Source of the DNA: Actinoallomurus iriomotensis
Lineage (GTDB): Bacteria; Actinomycetota; Actinomycetes; Streptosporangiales; Streptosporangiaceae
DNA: 64,000 nt
NCBI RefSeq assembly: GCF_030269445.1
Contig: NZ_BSTJ01000012.1
Location: 1-64,000 of the forward strand
Reading direction: 5' to 3'
The translations under genes and the position numbers were made by a program. Of this stretch, positions 43,503 through 52,757 are shown piece after piece. The notes under the pieces are model-generated. The model saw only the letters and a program-made list of their open reading frames with translations, was not told where the DNA came from and did no database searches. Within the stretch, counting starts at the first letter, position 1; the number at the start of each line of letters is the position of its first letter.

Positions 43503-44309
43503 GTGATGCCCGAGCCGAATGTGGGGACGTCCGGCACGCCGCGTGGGTCCGCCGGCATGCGGCGGAGTTTCCCCGTGGCCGGCGGATACCGGCTGTCCTC
43601 GTGGTCCACGGGCTCCACGGCGGTGACGCCGGTGGTCTGCGTGCACGGCGCCGGGACCTCCAGCCGGCCGCTGCTTCCTTTGGTGGAGCGGCTGGGGAGG
43701 AGCGTTGAGACGTGGGCGGTCGATCTTCCCGGCTTCGGGCAGAGCTCCCGGCCGGCCGAGCCGCTCGGGCTCACCGCGCTCGGTGAGACGCTGGCGGACT
43801 GGCTGGAGGCGGTCGAACTGCCGCCGGCGTGCCTGCTCGGCAGCTCGTTCGGCTGCCAGGTGGTGACCGAGGTCGCCGTGCGTCATCCGGACCGGGTGCG
43901 GTCGCTGGTCCTCGTCGGGCCGACGACCGACCCGGCGGCACGCACGTGGCCGCGCACCGTCCTGCGGTGGCTGCGCGACTCCGTCCGCGAGAGCCCGCGG
44001 ATGCTTCCGTTGAAACTCGCCGACTACCGCGACTGCGGGGCGGGCGGGGTGCTGTTCGCGTTCGGCGAGTCACTGCGTGACCGGATCGAGGACCGCCTGC
44101 CCGCGGTCACCGTGCCGACGCTCGTCGTGCGGGGAGAACGCGACACGGTGGTATCGCACTCGTGGGCGGAGGAGGTCACCCGGCTGGTTCCGGGAGCGAG
44201 GCTCGCGACGGTGCCGAACAGCCCGCACATGGTCCCGTTCCGTGAGCCGGAGGCGCTCGCGGCCCTCGTCACCGAGTTCGTACGGCAGGACGCCGATGCG
44301 GACGGATGA
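43503..44309 (+). CDS. Alpha/beta-fold hydrolase
   Basis: 268 aa. The oxyanion region is VVCVHGAGTSSRPLLPLVER, the nucleophile elbow LLGSSFGCQVVTEVA (Ser), the acid in VVRGERDTVVS, and the His in NSPHMVPFREPEAL. This is a complete Ser-Asp-His set. The family includes esterases, lactonases and C-C bond hydrolases; the substrate cannot be assigned. GTG at 43503 is directly followed by an in-frame ATG. Confidence 0.87.
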   Translation: MMPEPNVGTSGTPRGSAGMRRSFPVAGGYRLSSWSTGSTAVTPVVCVHGAGTSSRPLLPLVERLGRSVETWAVDLPGFGQSSRPAEPLGLTALGETLADWLEAVELPPACLLGSSFGCQVVTEVAVRHPDRVRSLVLVGPTTDPAARTWPRTVLRWLRDSVRESPRMLPLKLADYRDCGAGGVLFAFGESLRDRIEDRLPAVTVPTLVVRGERDTVVSHSWAEEVTRLVPGARLATVPNSPHMVPFREPEALAALVTEFVRQDADADG

Positions 44310-44411
44310 GTGGATCGCCGGCGTCGGCGCTGCCACCGGCACGCCGCGCGTACCGGGTGCCCACCCGCGCGCCCGCGATGTTCCGGCCCTCGACATCGGG
44401 CGGCCGGCCTG

Positions 44412-45650
44412 ATGGCCGAGGACGCATCGACCGTCGGCGCGCTCGGAAGACTGCTCCAGAACTCGCACCTGCTGCCGCCAGGGAAGCTGGCGGTCGAGTT
44501 CACCGAGGCGGCGCGTCCCCTGGGGATCTCGGCGATCCGGATGTATCTGGCCGATCTGCGGGAGCAGCGGCTGCGGCCGATGGACGACGCGTCCGGGCAG
44601 ACGCCTCCGTCGCTGCGGGTCGACTCCACGCTGGCGGGGCGGGCGTACCAGACGATCAGCGTGCAGAGCGAACGGGTCGAGGGCGAACTCGACCGGCACC
44701 GCCTGTGGGTCCCGCTCCTCGACGGCACCGAACGGCTCGGCGTCATGGAGGCCGTGTTCCCGGGCGGCGAGGCGCCCCCCGACCGGACGGCGCTCGAACG
44801 ATGCCGGATGCTGGCCTCCCTGGCCGCGCTGATCGTCGCCAGCAAGTACCCCTACAGCGACACGCTCGCGCGGCTCCGGCGGCGCCGTGAGATGGCCGTC
44901 CAGGCGGAGATGGCGTGGGCGTTCATGCCGCCGCGCACGCTCGCCACGAATAGGGTGATCCTGGCCGCGGCCCTGGAGCCGGCGTACGACGTCGGCGGAG
45001 ACGCGTTCGACCACAGCCTGTCCGGCGACCACCTGATCTTCTCGATCTTCGATTCGGTCGGCCACGACCTGACCGCCGGGCTGATCTCCAGTGTCGCCAT
45101 GGCCTCCTGCCGGGCCTCACGCCGCTCCGGCGGAGCGCTGGCCGACGCCGCCGAGCAGGCGGACGCCGCCATCGCCGGTCAGTTCGGCGAGTCGCGGTTC
45201 GCCACCGCGCTGCTGTGCGACCTCGACATGGGGACCGGCGAGCTGCGCTGGATCCCGTGCGGCCACCCGCCGCCCCTGCTCATCCGCGAAGGCAGGGTGC
45301 TCAAGCAGCTCATTCGCGATCCGCGCCTGCCGCTCGGCCTGGAGGAGACGGTGCAGGGGCGGCGTACGTCCTCGACCGTCCACTCGGAGAACCTGCGGCC
45401 CGGCGACCGGTTGCTCCTCTTCACGGACGGCGTCGTCGAGGCGCGCGGGGAGGACGGCCGGGAGTTCGGACTGACGGGTTTGAGCGACTTCGTGATCCGT
45501 AACCACGCCGAAGGCCTCACCGCCCCGGAGACCCTGCGCCGTCTCAACCAGACGATCCTGGGCCACCAGCACGGACGCCTCCGCGACGACGCCACGGTCG
45601 TCCTCGTGGAGTGGATGCCCACCGCCCCCGGAGAACGCCTCACCATTTGA
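44412..45650 (+). CDS. SpoIIE-type PP2C phosphatase with N-terminal sensor region
   Basis: 412 aa. Residues 20-160 form a GAF-like region (LAVEFTEAARPLGISAIRMY). The SpoIIE phosphatase domain (about 180-405) has AYDVGGDAFDHSLSGDHLIF, FSIFDSVGHDLTAGL, CGHPPPLLI, FTDGVVEARGEDGREFGL, and DDATVVLVEW, with the metal-binding Asp residues. It is a candidate regulator of sigma-factor partner switching. It starts 103 nt after the hydrolase gene on the same strand. Confidence 0.88.
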   Translation: MAEDASTVGALGRLLQNSHLLPPGKLAVEFTEAARPLGISAIRMYLADLREQRLRPMDDASGQTPPSLRVDSTLAGRAYQTISVQSERVEGELDRHRLWVPLLDGTERLGVMEAVFPGGEAPPDRTALERCRMLASLAALIVASKYPYSDTLARLRRRREMAVQAEMAWAFMPPRTLATNRVILAAALEPAYDVGGDAFDHSLSGDHLIFSIFDSVGHDLTAGLISSVAMASCRASRRSGGALADAAEQADAAIAGQFGESRFATALLCDLDMGTGELRWIPCGHPPPLLIREGRVLKQLIRDPRLPLGLEETVQGRRTSSTVHSENLRPGDRLLLFTDGVVEARGEDGREFGLTGLSDFVIRNHAEGLTAPETLRRLNQTILGHQHGRLRDDATVVLVEWMPTAPGERLTI

Positions 45651-45773
45651 GCGCCGGGTCCGTCGCGGGCGGGTACAACGCCGAAGAGGCGAGTACGACT
45701 CCTGAGCGCCATCCGGCCGCGTTCCGACCCGTGCGGAAGGCGGCGCCCACCGGCTGAGCCGACTGGGTCCGCA

Positions 45774-45863
45774 CCCCTTCAGCCGGTCGTTCTCGCCGCA
45801 GATCGGCAGGGTGCCCACACCGGTCATGATCTCGCGTCCGGTCGTCCCGGTCTCCTCCTTCAT
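45774..45863 (-). pseudogene. Collapsed CBS-domain gene remnant
   Basis: A short frame begins with an ATG overlapping the stop of the zinc permease gene (ATGA). It reads TGREIMTG followed at once by TLPICGENDRLKG. In actinobacterial CBS proteins the (R)EIMT start and the LPICGE-DRLKG strand belong to the same CBS motif but are separated by about 40 residues. After DRLKG the similarity stops. An internal deletion plus loss of the rest of the gene explains this. The evidence is short, so confidence is limited. Confidence 0.35.
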
Positions 45864-46726
45864 GTCTCGCGGAACCGGCGTTCACCACCGGTGCTGCCCG
45901 GCGCTACCCGCGCGAGGCGCGAACCACCACGGCGGCCGACGGCGTTCCAGGCGGCGGTCGCGGCGAGCGAGACGGCGAACAGCCCGCCGGTGACGACGGT
46001 GATGGAGCCGCCGGCCGCCACGTCGTATCGGGCGGAGACGAGGACCCCGGCCAGTCCGCAGCCGGCGCCCGTGGCCACCGCGACCGCGGTCATCATCGGG
46101 ATGTCGCGGGCCCAGAGCCGAGCGATGGCGGCGGGCGCGACGAGCACGGCGACGGCCAGGATCGCGCCGACGGCGGGGACGGCCACGATGATGACGGCCT
46201 CGACGGCCAGCAGCAGCGCCAGGTCGATGCCGGCCGGGCTGTACCCGGCGGCGGCGTGGCCGTCCGGGTCGAACGCGCGGAACGTCAGTCGCCGGCCCGC
46301 GGTGGTCACGAGGACGACGACGATGACGCCGACCACCGAGACGGCGACCAGGTCGCCGGTCCCCACCGTCAGGATCTGGCCGACGGTGTAGGCCGTGAGG
46401 TCCTTGGCGAAGCCGTCGCGGGCCGACAGCAGGATGACGCCGAGCGCGAACCCGGCCGACAGCACGATGCCGATCGCCGTGGTCGTGCCCTGCTCCGGGC
46501 GCCGTGACAGAGCCAGGACGCCCAGCACGACCAGCACGCCGAACACCCCGCTGCCGAGATAGAGGTTCACTCCGGCGATGGCGGCCAGCACGACGCCGGG
46601 GAAGGTGGCGTGCGTCATCGCGAGGGTGAAGAACGGCAGCCGTCGCAGCAGCACCCGCACGCTGATCAGGCCGCCGACCGCGCCGAGGAGCACCGCCTCG
46701 ACGATCGCCCGGCCGACGGCGGTCAC
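45860..46726 (-). CDS. Zinc/manganese-type ABC transporter permease (ABC-3 family), subunit 2
   Basis: 288 aa, about eight or nine membrane helices. Family stretches include LLRRLPFFTLAMTHATFPGV, TAYTVGQILTVGTGDLV and VPAVGAILAVAVLVAPAAIA. It starts with a GTG overlapping the stop of the other permease (GTGA). The two permeases are probably paired as a heterodimer. Metal specificity cannot be told from this subunit. Confidence 0.9.
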   Translation of the reverse strand: MTAVGRAIVEAVLLGAVGGLISVRVLLRRLPFFTLAMTHATFPGVVLAAIAGVNLYLGSGVFGVLVVLGVLALSRRPEQGTTTAIGIVLSAGFALGVILLSARDGFAKDLTAYTVGQILTVGTGDLVAVSVVGVIVVVLVTTAGRRLTFRAFDPDGHAAAGYSPAGIDLALLLAVEAVIIVAVPAVGAILAVAVLVAPAAIARLWARDIPMMTAVAVATGAGCGLAGVLVSARYDVAAGGSITVVTGGLFAVSLAATAAWNAVGRRGGSRLARVAPGSTGGERRFRET

Positions 46727-47601
46727 GGCGTGCTCCTCGCCGTACGGGCCGCCGGCGGCCGCCGCCGGATCGTCACGGCCGCCAGCGCGCCGAGGTGGCC
46801 GGCGACCAGGACGAGGACCACGGTGGCGCCGGAGGCCAGCCGCAGGCCGTGATGGACCGAGGCGTCGTAGCTGACCGCGAGCCCGGCCCATCCGCCGAGG
46901 GCGCCGATGGCGGCGGCGATCGGCACGATGAGCACCAGCCGGTCCGACACGAGGCGAGCGGCCGCCGCGGGCACGATGAGCAGCGCGATGACCAACACGG
47001 TGCCGACGGCGCGTACGGCGGCGACGACGACCAGGGCGACGACGGCGTTGGTGGCCAGGTCGAGCAGGCCGATCCGGTACCCGGCCGCCCGCGCTCCCTC
47101 CGGGTCGAAGGCGCGGGCGAGCAGTGGCCGCCGCAGGACCGCCAGCGCCGCGACGACCAGGGCGGTGACCACCAGCGTCTCGGTCAGCTGCTGCGGCGTG
47201 ACCGTCAGGATCCGGCCGAACAGGAACGCGGTCAGGTCCGCGGTGTAGCCGGACTCCCGGGAGACGAGCACGACGCCGACGGCGAAGAAGGTGGTGAGCA
47301 GGACCGCCAGCGCGGCGTCCTCGGTGACCGCCCGGTGCCGTGTCATGAGGGTCAGCAGGGCGGCGGTCGCGGCGGCGGCGGCGGCGAGCGCGCCCCAGAA
47401 GACGCCGCCCTCGCCGCCGAGCAGGTAGCCGATGACGACGCCCGGGAAGACCGTGTGCGTGAGCGCGTCGGTCATGAACGCCAGGCGGCGCAGCAGGATC
47501 AGCACTCCGACGGTGCCGGCCAGCGCCCCCAGGACGAGCAGTTCCGCCAGCGCCCGGCCCATGAACGGGTGGGCGAACGGCGCGATGAAGATCTGGTCCA
47601 T
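46723..47601 (-). CDS. Zinc/manganese-type ABC transporter permease (ABC-3 family), subunit 1
   Basis: 292 aa. Stretches shared with subunit 2 include LLRRLAFMTDALTHTVFPGV, FLFGRILTVTPQQL and GTVLVIALLIVPAAAARLVS. It is the third gene in the order binding protein, ATPase, permease, permease, 9 nt after the ATPase. A second gene duplicate in tandem is less usual than one permease. Confidence 0.92.
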   Translation of the reverse strand: MDQIFIAPFAHPFMGRALAELLVLGALAGTVGVLILLRRLAFMTDALTHTVFPGVVIGYLLGGEGGVFWGALAAAAAATAALLTLMTRHRAVTEDAALAVLLTTFFAVGVVLVSRESGYTADLTAFLFGRILTVTPQQLTETLVVTALVVAALAVLRRPLLARAFDPEGARAAGYRIGLLDLATNAVVALVVVAAVRAVGTVLVIALLIVPAAAARLVSDRLVLIVPIAAAIGALGGWAGLAVSYDASVHHGLRLASGATVVLVLVAGHLGALAAVTIRRRPPAARTARSTP

Positions 47602-47610
47602 GGGCCGGCC

Positions 47611-48375
47611 TCAGGAGTGCGCGACGATGACACGGTCACCGCGCAGTTCGAGGGCGTGCCCGCCGTACGTCGCGCGCAGCCGGTCCGGGGTGAGCGTCAG
47701 CCGGGTGGGGCCGAAGCCGTACTGGCGGCGGTTGAGCAGGCAGACCTCCTCGCAGGCGAGGTGCGCCAGCGCCAGGTCGTGGGTGGAGACGACGACGGCC
47801 GTCCCCTGTCCCTTGAGCACGGCGACGGCGTTCAGCAGGGCCTGCTCGCTGACGGCGTCGACGCCGTTGAACGGCTCGTCCAGCAGCAGGAGCCCGGGCT
47901 CGGCGGCGATCGCGCGGGCGAGGAGCACGCGCTGGCGCTGCCCGCCGGACAGCGTGCCGAACCGGTGCCGGGCGCGGTCGGCCAGCCCGACCTGTTCGAG
48001 GGCGTCGCCGGCGGCCCGCCGGTCCGCGGCCCGGGGGCGGCGCAGCGGGCCGATGCGGCGGTAGCGGCCCATCAGCACGACCTGGCCGACCGAGATGGGG
48101 AACTCCGGGTCGAGCGTGTCGGCCTGCGGGACGTACGCGACCTCGCGCCGGGCCTGTGCGGGCGTCCGGCCGAGGACGGTGATCCGCCCGGACACGAGCG
48201 GGACGAGACCGAGGATCGCCTTGATGAGGGTCGACTTGCCGGCGCCGTTCGGGCCGATCAGGGCGACCGCCTCGCCCGGGCCGACCACGCCGCCGATGTT
48301 CTCCAGCGCCGGTGCGGGCCCGTAGCTGACGGTGACCTCGTCCAGTTCCAGGGCCGGGTCCGTGGGGGTGTTCAT
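47611..48375 (-). CDS. ATP-binding subunit of the zinc/manganese-type ABC importer
   Basis: 254 aa. Walker A is GPNGAGKSTLIKAILGL, the Q-loop lies in VAYVPQADTLDPEFP, the signature is TLSGGQRQRVLLARA, Walker B is LLLLDEPFNGVD, and the H-loop is VSTHDLALAHL. All are intact. The ATG is 2 nt from the end of the binding-protein gene. It powers uptake through the two permeases. Confidence 0.95.
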   Translation of the reverse strand: MNTPTDPALELDEVTVSYGPAPALENIGGVVGPGEAVALIGPNGAGKSTLIKAILGLVPLVSGRITVLGRTPAQARREVAYVPQADTLDPEFPISVGQVVLMGRYRRIGPLRRPRAADRRAAGDALEQVGLADRARHRFGTLSGGQRQRVLLARAIAAEPGLLLLDEPFNGVDAVSEQALLNAVAVLKGQGTAVVVSTHDLALAHLACEEVCLLNRRQYGFGPTRLTLTPDRLRATYGGHALELRGDRVIVAHS

Positions 48376-48377
48376 GG

Positions 48378-49310
48378 TCAGCCCTTCAGCGCCGTGACGA
48401 TGGTGGTGGTGTTGTGGCGCTCCATGTCGATGTACGTGGCGCCGGCCGAGCCCGCGGGCCCGAGCGTGTCCCCGTACAGCGACTCCTCCCCGGCCTCGAC
48501 CTTCACGCCCGCCTGCTTGCCGATGGCCTCGGCGGTCCTCGGGGGGAGCGATGACTCGGAGAAGATCGCCTTGACCCCGGTCGCCTTGATCTTGGCGACG
48601 AGGGCGTCGAGCCGCTTGCCGGACAGCTCGGCGGACGTGTCGAAGCTGGGGATGATCGACCCGACGAACGTCAGGTGGTAGCGGTCGATGTAGTAGCCGA
48701 AGGCGTCGTGGTTGGTGACCAGCTCGCGCCGGCCGGCGGGCAGCGTGCCGATCTGCCGGGCGATCCAGGAGTCCAGCCGGTCCAGCTTCGTGGTGTACGA
48801 GGCGAGGTTCGCCGCGTAGGCCGCCTTGCCGGAGGGGTCCGTGGCCTCGAAGGCGGCCGCGATGTTCCGGCTCATGAGCTCGGCGTTCTTCGGGTCGTGC
48901 CAGATGTGCGGGTCGCCGGCGGCCTCCTCCTCGGTGCCGTCGCCCTTCCGGATGGGCACTCCCTTGCTCGTGTCGACCAGGGTGCCGTGGAAGCCGGCGG
49001 ACTTGATCGTCTGGTCCAGCCACCGCTCCAGCCGCACGCCGTTCTCCACCACGACGTCGGCCTCGGCGATGGCCTGGATGTCGGCAGGGGAGGGCTCGTA
49101 GTCGTGCGGGTCGACGTTCGGCTTGAGGAGCTGGGTGACCTTGACCTTGTCGCCCCCGATGTCGCGGGCGAAGTCGGCGACCTGGGTGGTCGTGGCGACC
49201 ACCTTCAACCGTCTCGCGCCGGTGCCGTCACCGGTGCTCGCGGAACCGTCACATGCCGTGGCCGCGGCCAGAAGACCGGCGAGGACCACGGCGGAGGTGT
49301 GGATACGCAA
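48378..49310 (-). CDS. Zinc-type ABC importer substrate-binding lipoprotein (cluster A-I)
   Basis: 310 aa. The lipoprotein signal ends in AAATAC. Metal-binding His motifs are VDPHDYEPSP and GDPHIWHDPKNAEL, with further ligands in VTNHDAFGYY and the Asp/Glu region near SESSLPP. This is the ZnuA/MntA fold. It begins with a TTG 4-5 nt after AGGAGACACT. A Zur-like box lies 51 nt upstream, favouring zinc over manganese. Confidence 0.92.
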   Translation of the reverse strand: MRIHTSAVVLAGLLAAATACDGSASTGDGTGARRLKVVATTTQVADFARDIGGDKVKVTQLLKPNVDPHDYEPSPADIQAIAEADVVVENGVRLERWLDQTIKSAGFHGTLVDTSKGVPIRKGDGTEEEAAGDPHIWHDPKNAELMSRNIAAAFEATDPSGKAAYAANLASYTTKLDRLDSWIARQIGTLPAGRRELVTNHDAFGYYIDRYHLTFVGSIIPSFDTSAELSGKRLDALVAKIKATGVKAIFSESSLPPRTAEAIGKQAGVKVEAGEESLYGDTLGPAGSAGATYIDMERHNTTTIVTALKG

Positions 49311-49360
49311 AGTGTCTCCTCATGGTCGATATGCGTAGAGGAGACCGATCTTCGCGATAA

Positions 49361-49375
49361 TGAAAACGGTTGTCA
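49361..49375 (-). promoter_or_regulatory. Zur-box-like operator over the zinc importer promoter
   Basis: TGAAAACGGTTGTCA on the plus strand matches its own reverse complement at 12 of 15 positions and resembles actinobacterial Zur boxes (TGAtAATnATTTTCA type). On the minus strand a TTGACA at 49376-49371 overlaps it as a -35 candidate for the importer. A zinc-loaded repressor bound here would block the promoter. Confidence 0.55.
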
Positions 49376-50204
49376 ATGTCGATAGTTGCTCGGTCGGTTC
49401 GCGGAGGTGTTCTTCGCGGCCGGTGACCGGACCGCGTCCGTGAGAGTCTCCGGGTGGACGGTCGCCGTTCCGGCCGTGTCGGCGGGTCGGCGGCGTTCCC
49501 AGGGCATGGCGAGGGCGAGCAGGGCGATGACGGCGACCGAGCTCCTGGACCACCACTGGTGGTTCTGCCACCAGCCGACGTCGTCGAAGTGGGTCGGCAG
49601 GGTGGTGTACAGGGACGACCTGCCCGATGCCGGCGGCGGTCGGGGCCAGCGCCCAGTTGCCGCCGGTCAGCCACGCCGTCCAGCCCCATTCGCCGACGAC
49701 CGGTCGTACGCCGCCGAGGTACCGGGCCACGTTCAGCAGGTCCGACCAGCCCACGGCCACCACGAGGGGCGTGGTGGCCAGGAAGAACAGCGGGACAACC
49801 GGGCGGCCGGGGGCGTTCCGGTCGCCGGCCAGCTTTGCCACCAGGGGGATCAGTGCGATGTCGGCGGCCACGGTGACCAGCCGGCCGGCGATCTCCCAGG
49901 GCAGGCCCGCGCGCAGGCCCAGGCCGTACAGGTAGGGGATCATCGGCAGGAAGTGCCACGACCCGTGGGTGGCGAGCACCGGATCCCGGTGCGCCAGGAT
50001 CGCCTGCCCGGAGGCCCGGAAACCGGCGGCGAAGTCGAGCGGCTGCCACGAGTCGGCGGCGGCGGTGACGAGCAGGAACAGCCGCAGGGCGATCCCGACC
50101 GCCAGCGCCACGCGCAGCGACGGCCGCCTGCCGCGCCACAAGGAGAAGGCGGACAGGACAAGCCCGGCGACCAGGACGGATGCGGTGAGAACGGGGTGGT
50201 CCAT
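49373..50204 (-). pseudogene. Frameshifted membrane glycosyltransferase-like gene
   Basis: The first frame encodes several membrane helices (SLRVALAVGIALRLFLLVTA, AGRLVTVAADIALIPLVAKL) and DLLNVARYLGGVRP, then reads AWLTGGNWALAPTAAGIGQV. The expected continuation (SLYTTLPTHFDDVGWWQNHQ, then a final helix AVIALLALAMPWERR) lies in a different frame that ends at 49373. One extra or two missing bases near GIGQV explain the break. The parent resembles multi-pass DUF2029- or GPI-mannosyltransferase-like enzymes. Its 3' end overlaps the Zur-like box. Confidence 0.65.
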
Positions 50205-50409
50205 CGCCGGTCAGACGGCCACAGGTCAGCGAAGACAAGGCCGCTGAGCTGCGGATTCGCAGGCAACTCTCAGCGCGCCCTCGGGGTTCGCGCAGCGAAG
50301 CGGACGTCCGTCACCCGCACGCGGCCCTTCTCCGCGAGGCGGTACCGAGGCCGGGACGGCGCGACACCGACGGTGACCCCGCGGACACGCCGGGGTGAGA
50401 TCATGTCGC

Positions 50410-51381
50410 ATGGCCTCACGCCCGCGCGTCACCCCGGCCGTGCCCGGTGCTCCGGCCCGCCGGGCGTTGTTGCTCGCGGGGTTGGGCCTGCCGGCGGGAT
50501 GCGCGCTGGTGGGTGGCGAACCCTCGTACCGCGACGGGCCGCTGCCGATCGCCACCGGAGCCGTCGACGGCGTCTACTACCGCTATGCCAGGTCGCTGGC
50601 CGCCCGGATCGAGCACCGCCTGCCGGGCGTCCGCCCGTCCGTGGACTCCACCACCGGTTCCGTGGACAACCTCCATCGCCTGGCCTCCGGCCGCGACCGG
50701 CTGGGCTTCGCGGCCGCGGACGCCGTGGGAGCGGCGGCCACCTCCCGTACGCTCCGGTCCCTGGCCCGCCTCTACGACGACTACATCCATCTGGCCGTGG
50801 CGGGCACCGGGCCGATCCGGTCGGTCGGGGACCTGCGCGGCCGTACGGTCTCGGTGGGCGCGACCGGCTCGGGCGTGGAGCTCGTGGCCGGGCGCGTGCT
50901 GGACGCCGCCGGCCTGACCTCCGGCCGGCGTCCCGCCCAGGTCCGCATGGGGCTGGAGGAGTCCGCCGCCGCGTTGCGGGCGGGGCGGATCGACGCCTTC
51001 TTCTGGTCCGGAGGACTGCCGACCGCCGGGATCGCGAGGCTCGCCCGGCAGGTGCCCGTCCGGCTCATCGCGCTCGGCGCGCTCGCGCCGCCGATCCGCG
51101 CGCGCTACGGGCCCTACTACCGCGCCGCCGCGATCCCCGAGGGCACCTACGACGGCGTCGGCGCGACCCTCACGCTCGCCCTGGCCAACTTCCTGCTCGC
51201 CACGGCCTCACTGGACAATGGCCTGGCCTTTCGGGTGACCGAGATGCTCATCCGCGACCGGGACGCCGTCGCCGCCGAGGTGCCCTCGGCCGAGCTCCTG
51301 GACGTGCGCGACGCCATCCAGACCGAGCCGGTTCCGCTCCACCCGGGAGCCCTGCGCTACTACCGGTCCGTCAAACCGTGA
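50410..51381 (+). CDS. TAXI-family solute-binding lipoprotein
   Basis: 323 aa. A lipoprotein signal ends LPAGC. The TAXI fold is indicated by LPIATGAVDGVYYRYARSLA, VDSTTGSVDNLHRLASGRDR and RTVSVGATGSGVELVAGRVL. TAXI proteins bind solutes such as glutamate for TRAP transporters, but no TRAP permease gene is seen. The gene converges on a histidine kinase gene and overlaps it by 11 nt. A sensory role feeding that kinase is plausible. ATG 50410 was chosen; GTG 50395 is in frame. Confidence 0.85.
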   Translation: MASRPRVTPAVPGAPARRALLLAGLGLPAGCALVGGEPSYRDGPLPIATGAVDGVYYRYARSLAARIEHRLPGVRPSVDSTTGSVDNLHRLASGRDRLGFAAADAVGAAATSRTLRSLARLYDDYIHLAVAGTGPIRSVGDLRGRTVSVGATGSGVELVAGRVLDAAGLTSGRRPAQVRMGLEESAAALRAGRIDAFFWSGGLPTAGIARLARQVPVRLIALGALAPPIRARYGPYYRAAAIPEGTYDGVGATLTLALANFLLATASLDNGLAFRVTEMLIRDRDAVAAEVPSAELLDVRDAIQTEPVPLHPGALRYYRSVKP

Positions 51382-52750
51382 CCGCCGGAGGCTGATCCGC
51401 CGGGACCGCCATCGTCACGGCCAGCCCACCTCCGTCGGCGGTGGCGATGTCCAGCCGGCCACCGCAGGCGGCGAGCAGCGTACGCGCCACGGCCAGCCCG
51501 AGCCCGGACCCGTGGACGTTCTGGTGGCGCGGGCTGCGCCAGAACCGGTCGCCGACGCGGGCCATTTCCTCCGGCGGCAACCCGGGCCCCTCGTCGGTCA
51601 CCTCGATCTCGACGGGATCCCCGGCGCCGGCCACCGTCACGCTGACGACCGAGCCGGCCGGTGAGAACTTCAGCGCGTTGTCGATCACCGCGTCGAAGGC
51701 GCTGCCGAGCGCGGTCGGATCCGCGACGGTCCAGACCGGCCCGCCCCAGGCGCGCATCACGGCGATGTCCCGCTGGTCCGCGACGACCTGCCAGGCGGTG
51801 ACCCGCTCCTCGACGAGCGCGGCCACGTCGAAGCGTTCCACGGCGGCCTCGCGCTGCTCGGCCAGGGCGAGTTCGAGGAGGTCGTCGAGGACGGCGGTCA
51901 GCCGGCGCGCCTCCCGCCGGAGGGCCTGGATCTCCTCCTCACGGCCGGGCGGCAGCGCCAGGGCCAGGTCCTCCAGCCGGAGCATGACCGCGGACAGCGG
52001 GTTGCGGAGCTGGTGGGACGCGTCGGCGACGAACGCGCGCTGGCGTTCCATCGTGTCCTCCACCTTCTGCGCCATCCCGTTGAAGGAGGCCGTGAGGCGG
52101 CGGAGCTCGGGCGGCCCGGAGGCGGCCGTCGCACGGGCGTCGAGGCGGCCGGTGGCGATGGTGTGGGTGGCCGCGTCGAGGGCGCGTACCGGGCGCAGCA
52201 TCCAGGTCGCCAGGCGGTGGGCGAGCGACCAGAACAGCAGGACCGCGACGGCGGCCGCGCCGCAGAGCAGCAGCCACCGGTGCAGGACGGCGGCGCGCAT
52301 CCGCCCGGTCGGCGAAACGGTCACCACGGCGCCCACGACGTCTCCGGACTGCATCACGGGCGCGGCCACCGCCAGCGAACGGCCGCTCCAGGGCCAGATC
52401 AGGTGCGGATCGGCGCTGTGCCGCCCGGCGAACGCCTGCCGGAGGACCCCTGTGACGTCGCCGCCGGGGTAGCCCGGCGTCGCGACCAGCCGGCGGCCGT
52501 TCCGGTCCAGCACCGCGGCCGAGATGCCGTACACCTGCTGGTAGCGCGTGAGCTCGGTGCTCAACGTGGAGGTCGAGGCGCCCGGGGCCGCGTTCCCGGC
52601 CAGCGCCGCGAACCGTACGGTGTCATCCAGCCGGTCCTGGAACAGCGCGTCCTGGTGCTGACGGACGATGCTCGTGCCCAGCGGGACGCCGAGGGCGAAC
52701 AGGATGCAGACCATGAGGGTGATCAGGGTCCCGATGAGTCGCGCGCGCAA
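51371..52750 (-). CDS. OmpR-type sensor histidine kinase
   Basis: 459 aa. An N-terminal helix and an extracytoplasmic domain (about 25-165) precede a second helix, HAMP (about 185-240), a HisKA site (FVADASHQLRNPLSAVMLRL with the phospho-acceptor His) and HATPase_c motifs (IDNALKFSPAGS, VTDEGPGLPPEEM, GSGLGLAVARTLL). It starts with TTG 7 nt after the response-regulator stop. The facing TAXI lipoprotein gene is a natural partner for its extracellular domain. Confidence 0.92.
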   Translation of the reverse strand: MRARLIGTLITLMVCILFALGVPLGTSIVRQHQDALFQDRLDDTVRFAALAGNAAPGASTSTLSTELTRYQQVYGISAAVLDRNGRRLVATPGYPGGDVTGVLRQAFAGRHSADPHLIWPWSGRSLAVAAPVMQSGDVVGAVVTVSPTGRMRAAVLHRWLLLCGAAAVAVLLFWSLAHRLATWMLRPVRALDAATHTIATGRLDARATAASGPPELRRLTASFNGMAQKVEDTMERQRAFVADASHQLRNPLSAVMLRLEDLALALPPGREEEIQALRREARRLTAVLDDLLELALAEQREAAVERFDVAALVEERVTAWQVVADQRDIAVMRAWGGPVWTVADPTALGSAFDAVIDNALKFSPAGSVVSVTVAGAGDPVEIEVTDEGPGLPPEEMARVGDRFWRSPRHQNVHGSGLGLAVARTLLAACGGRLDIATADGGGLAVTMAVPADQPPAVTV

Positions 52751-52757
52751 GGTGGGC

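Noticed and set aside
46795-48681. 628-codon plus-strand frame opposite the zinc ABC genes
   Set aside because: Antisense shadow; the opposite strand carries complete ABC motifs.
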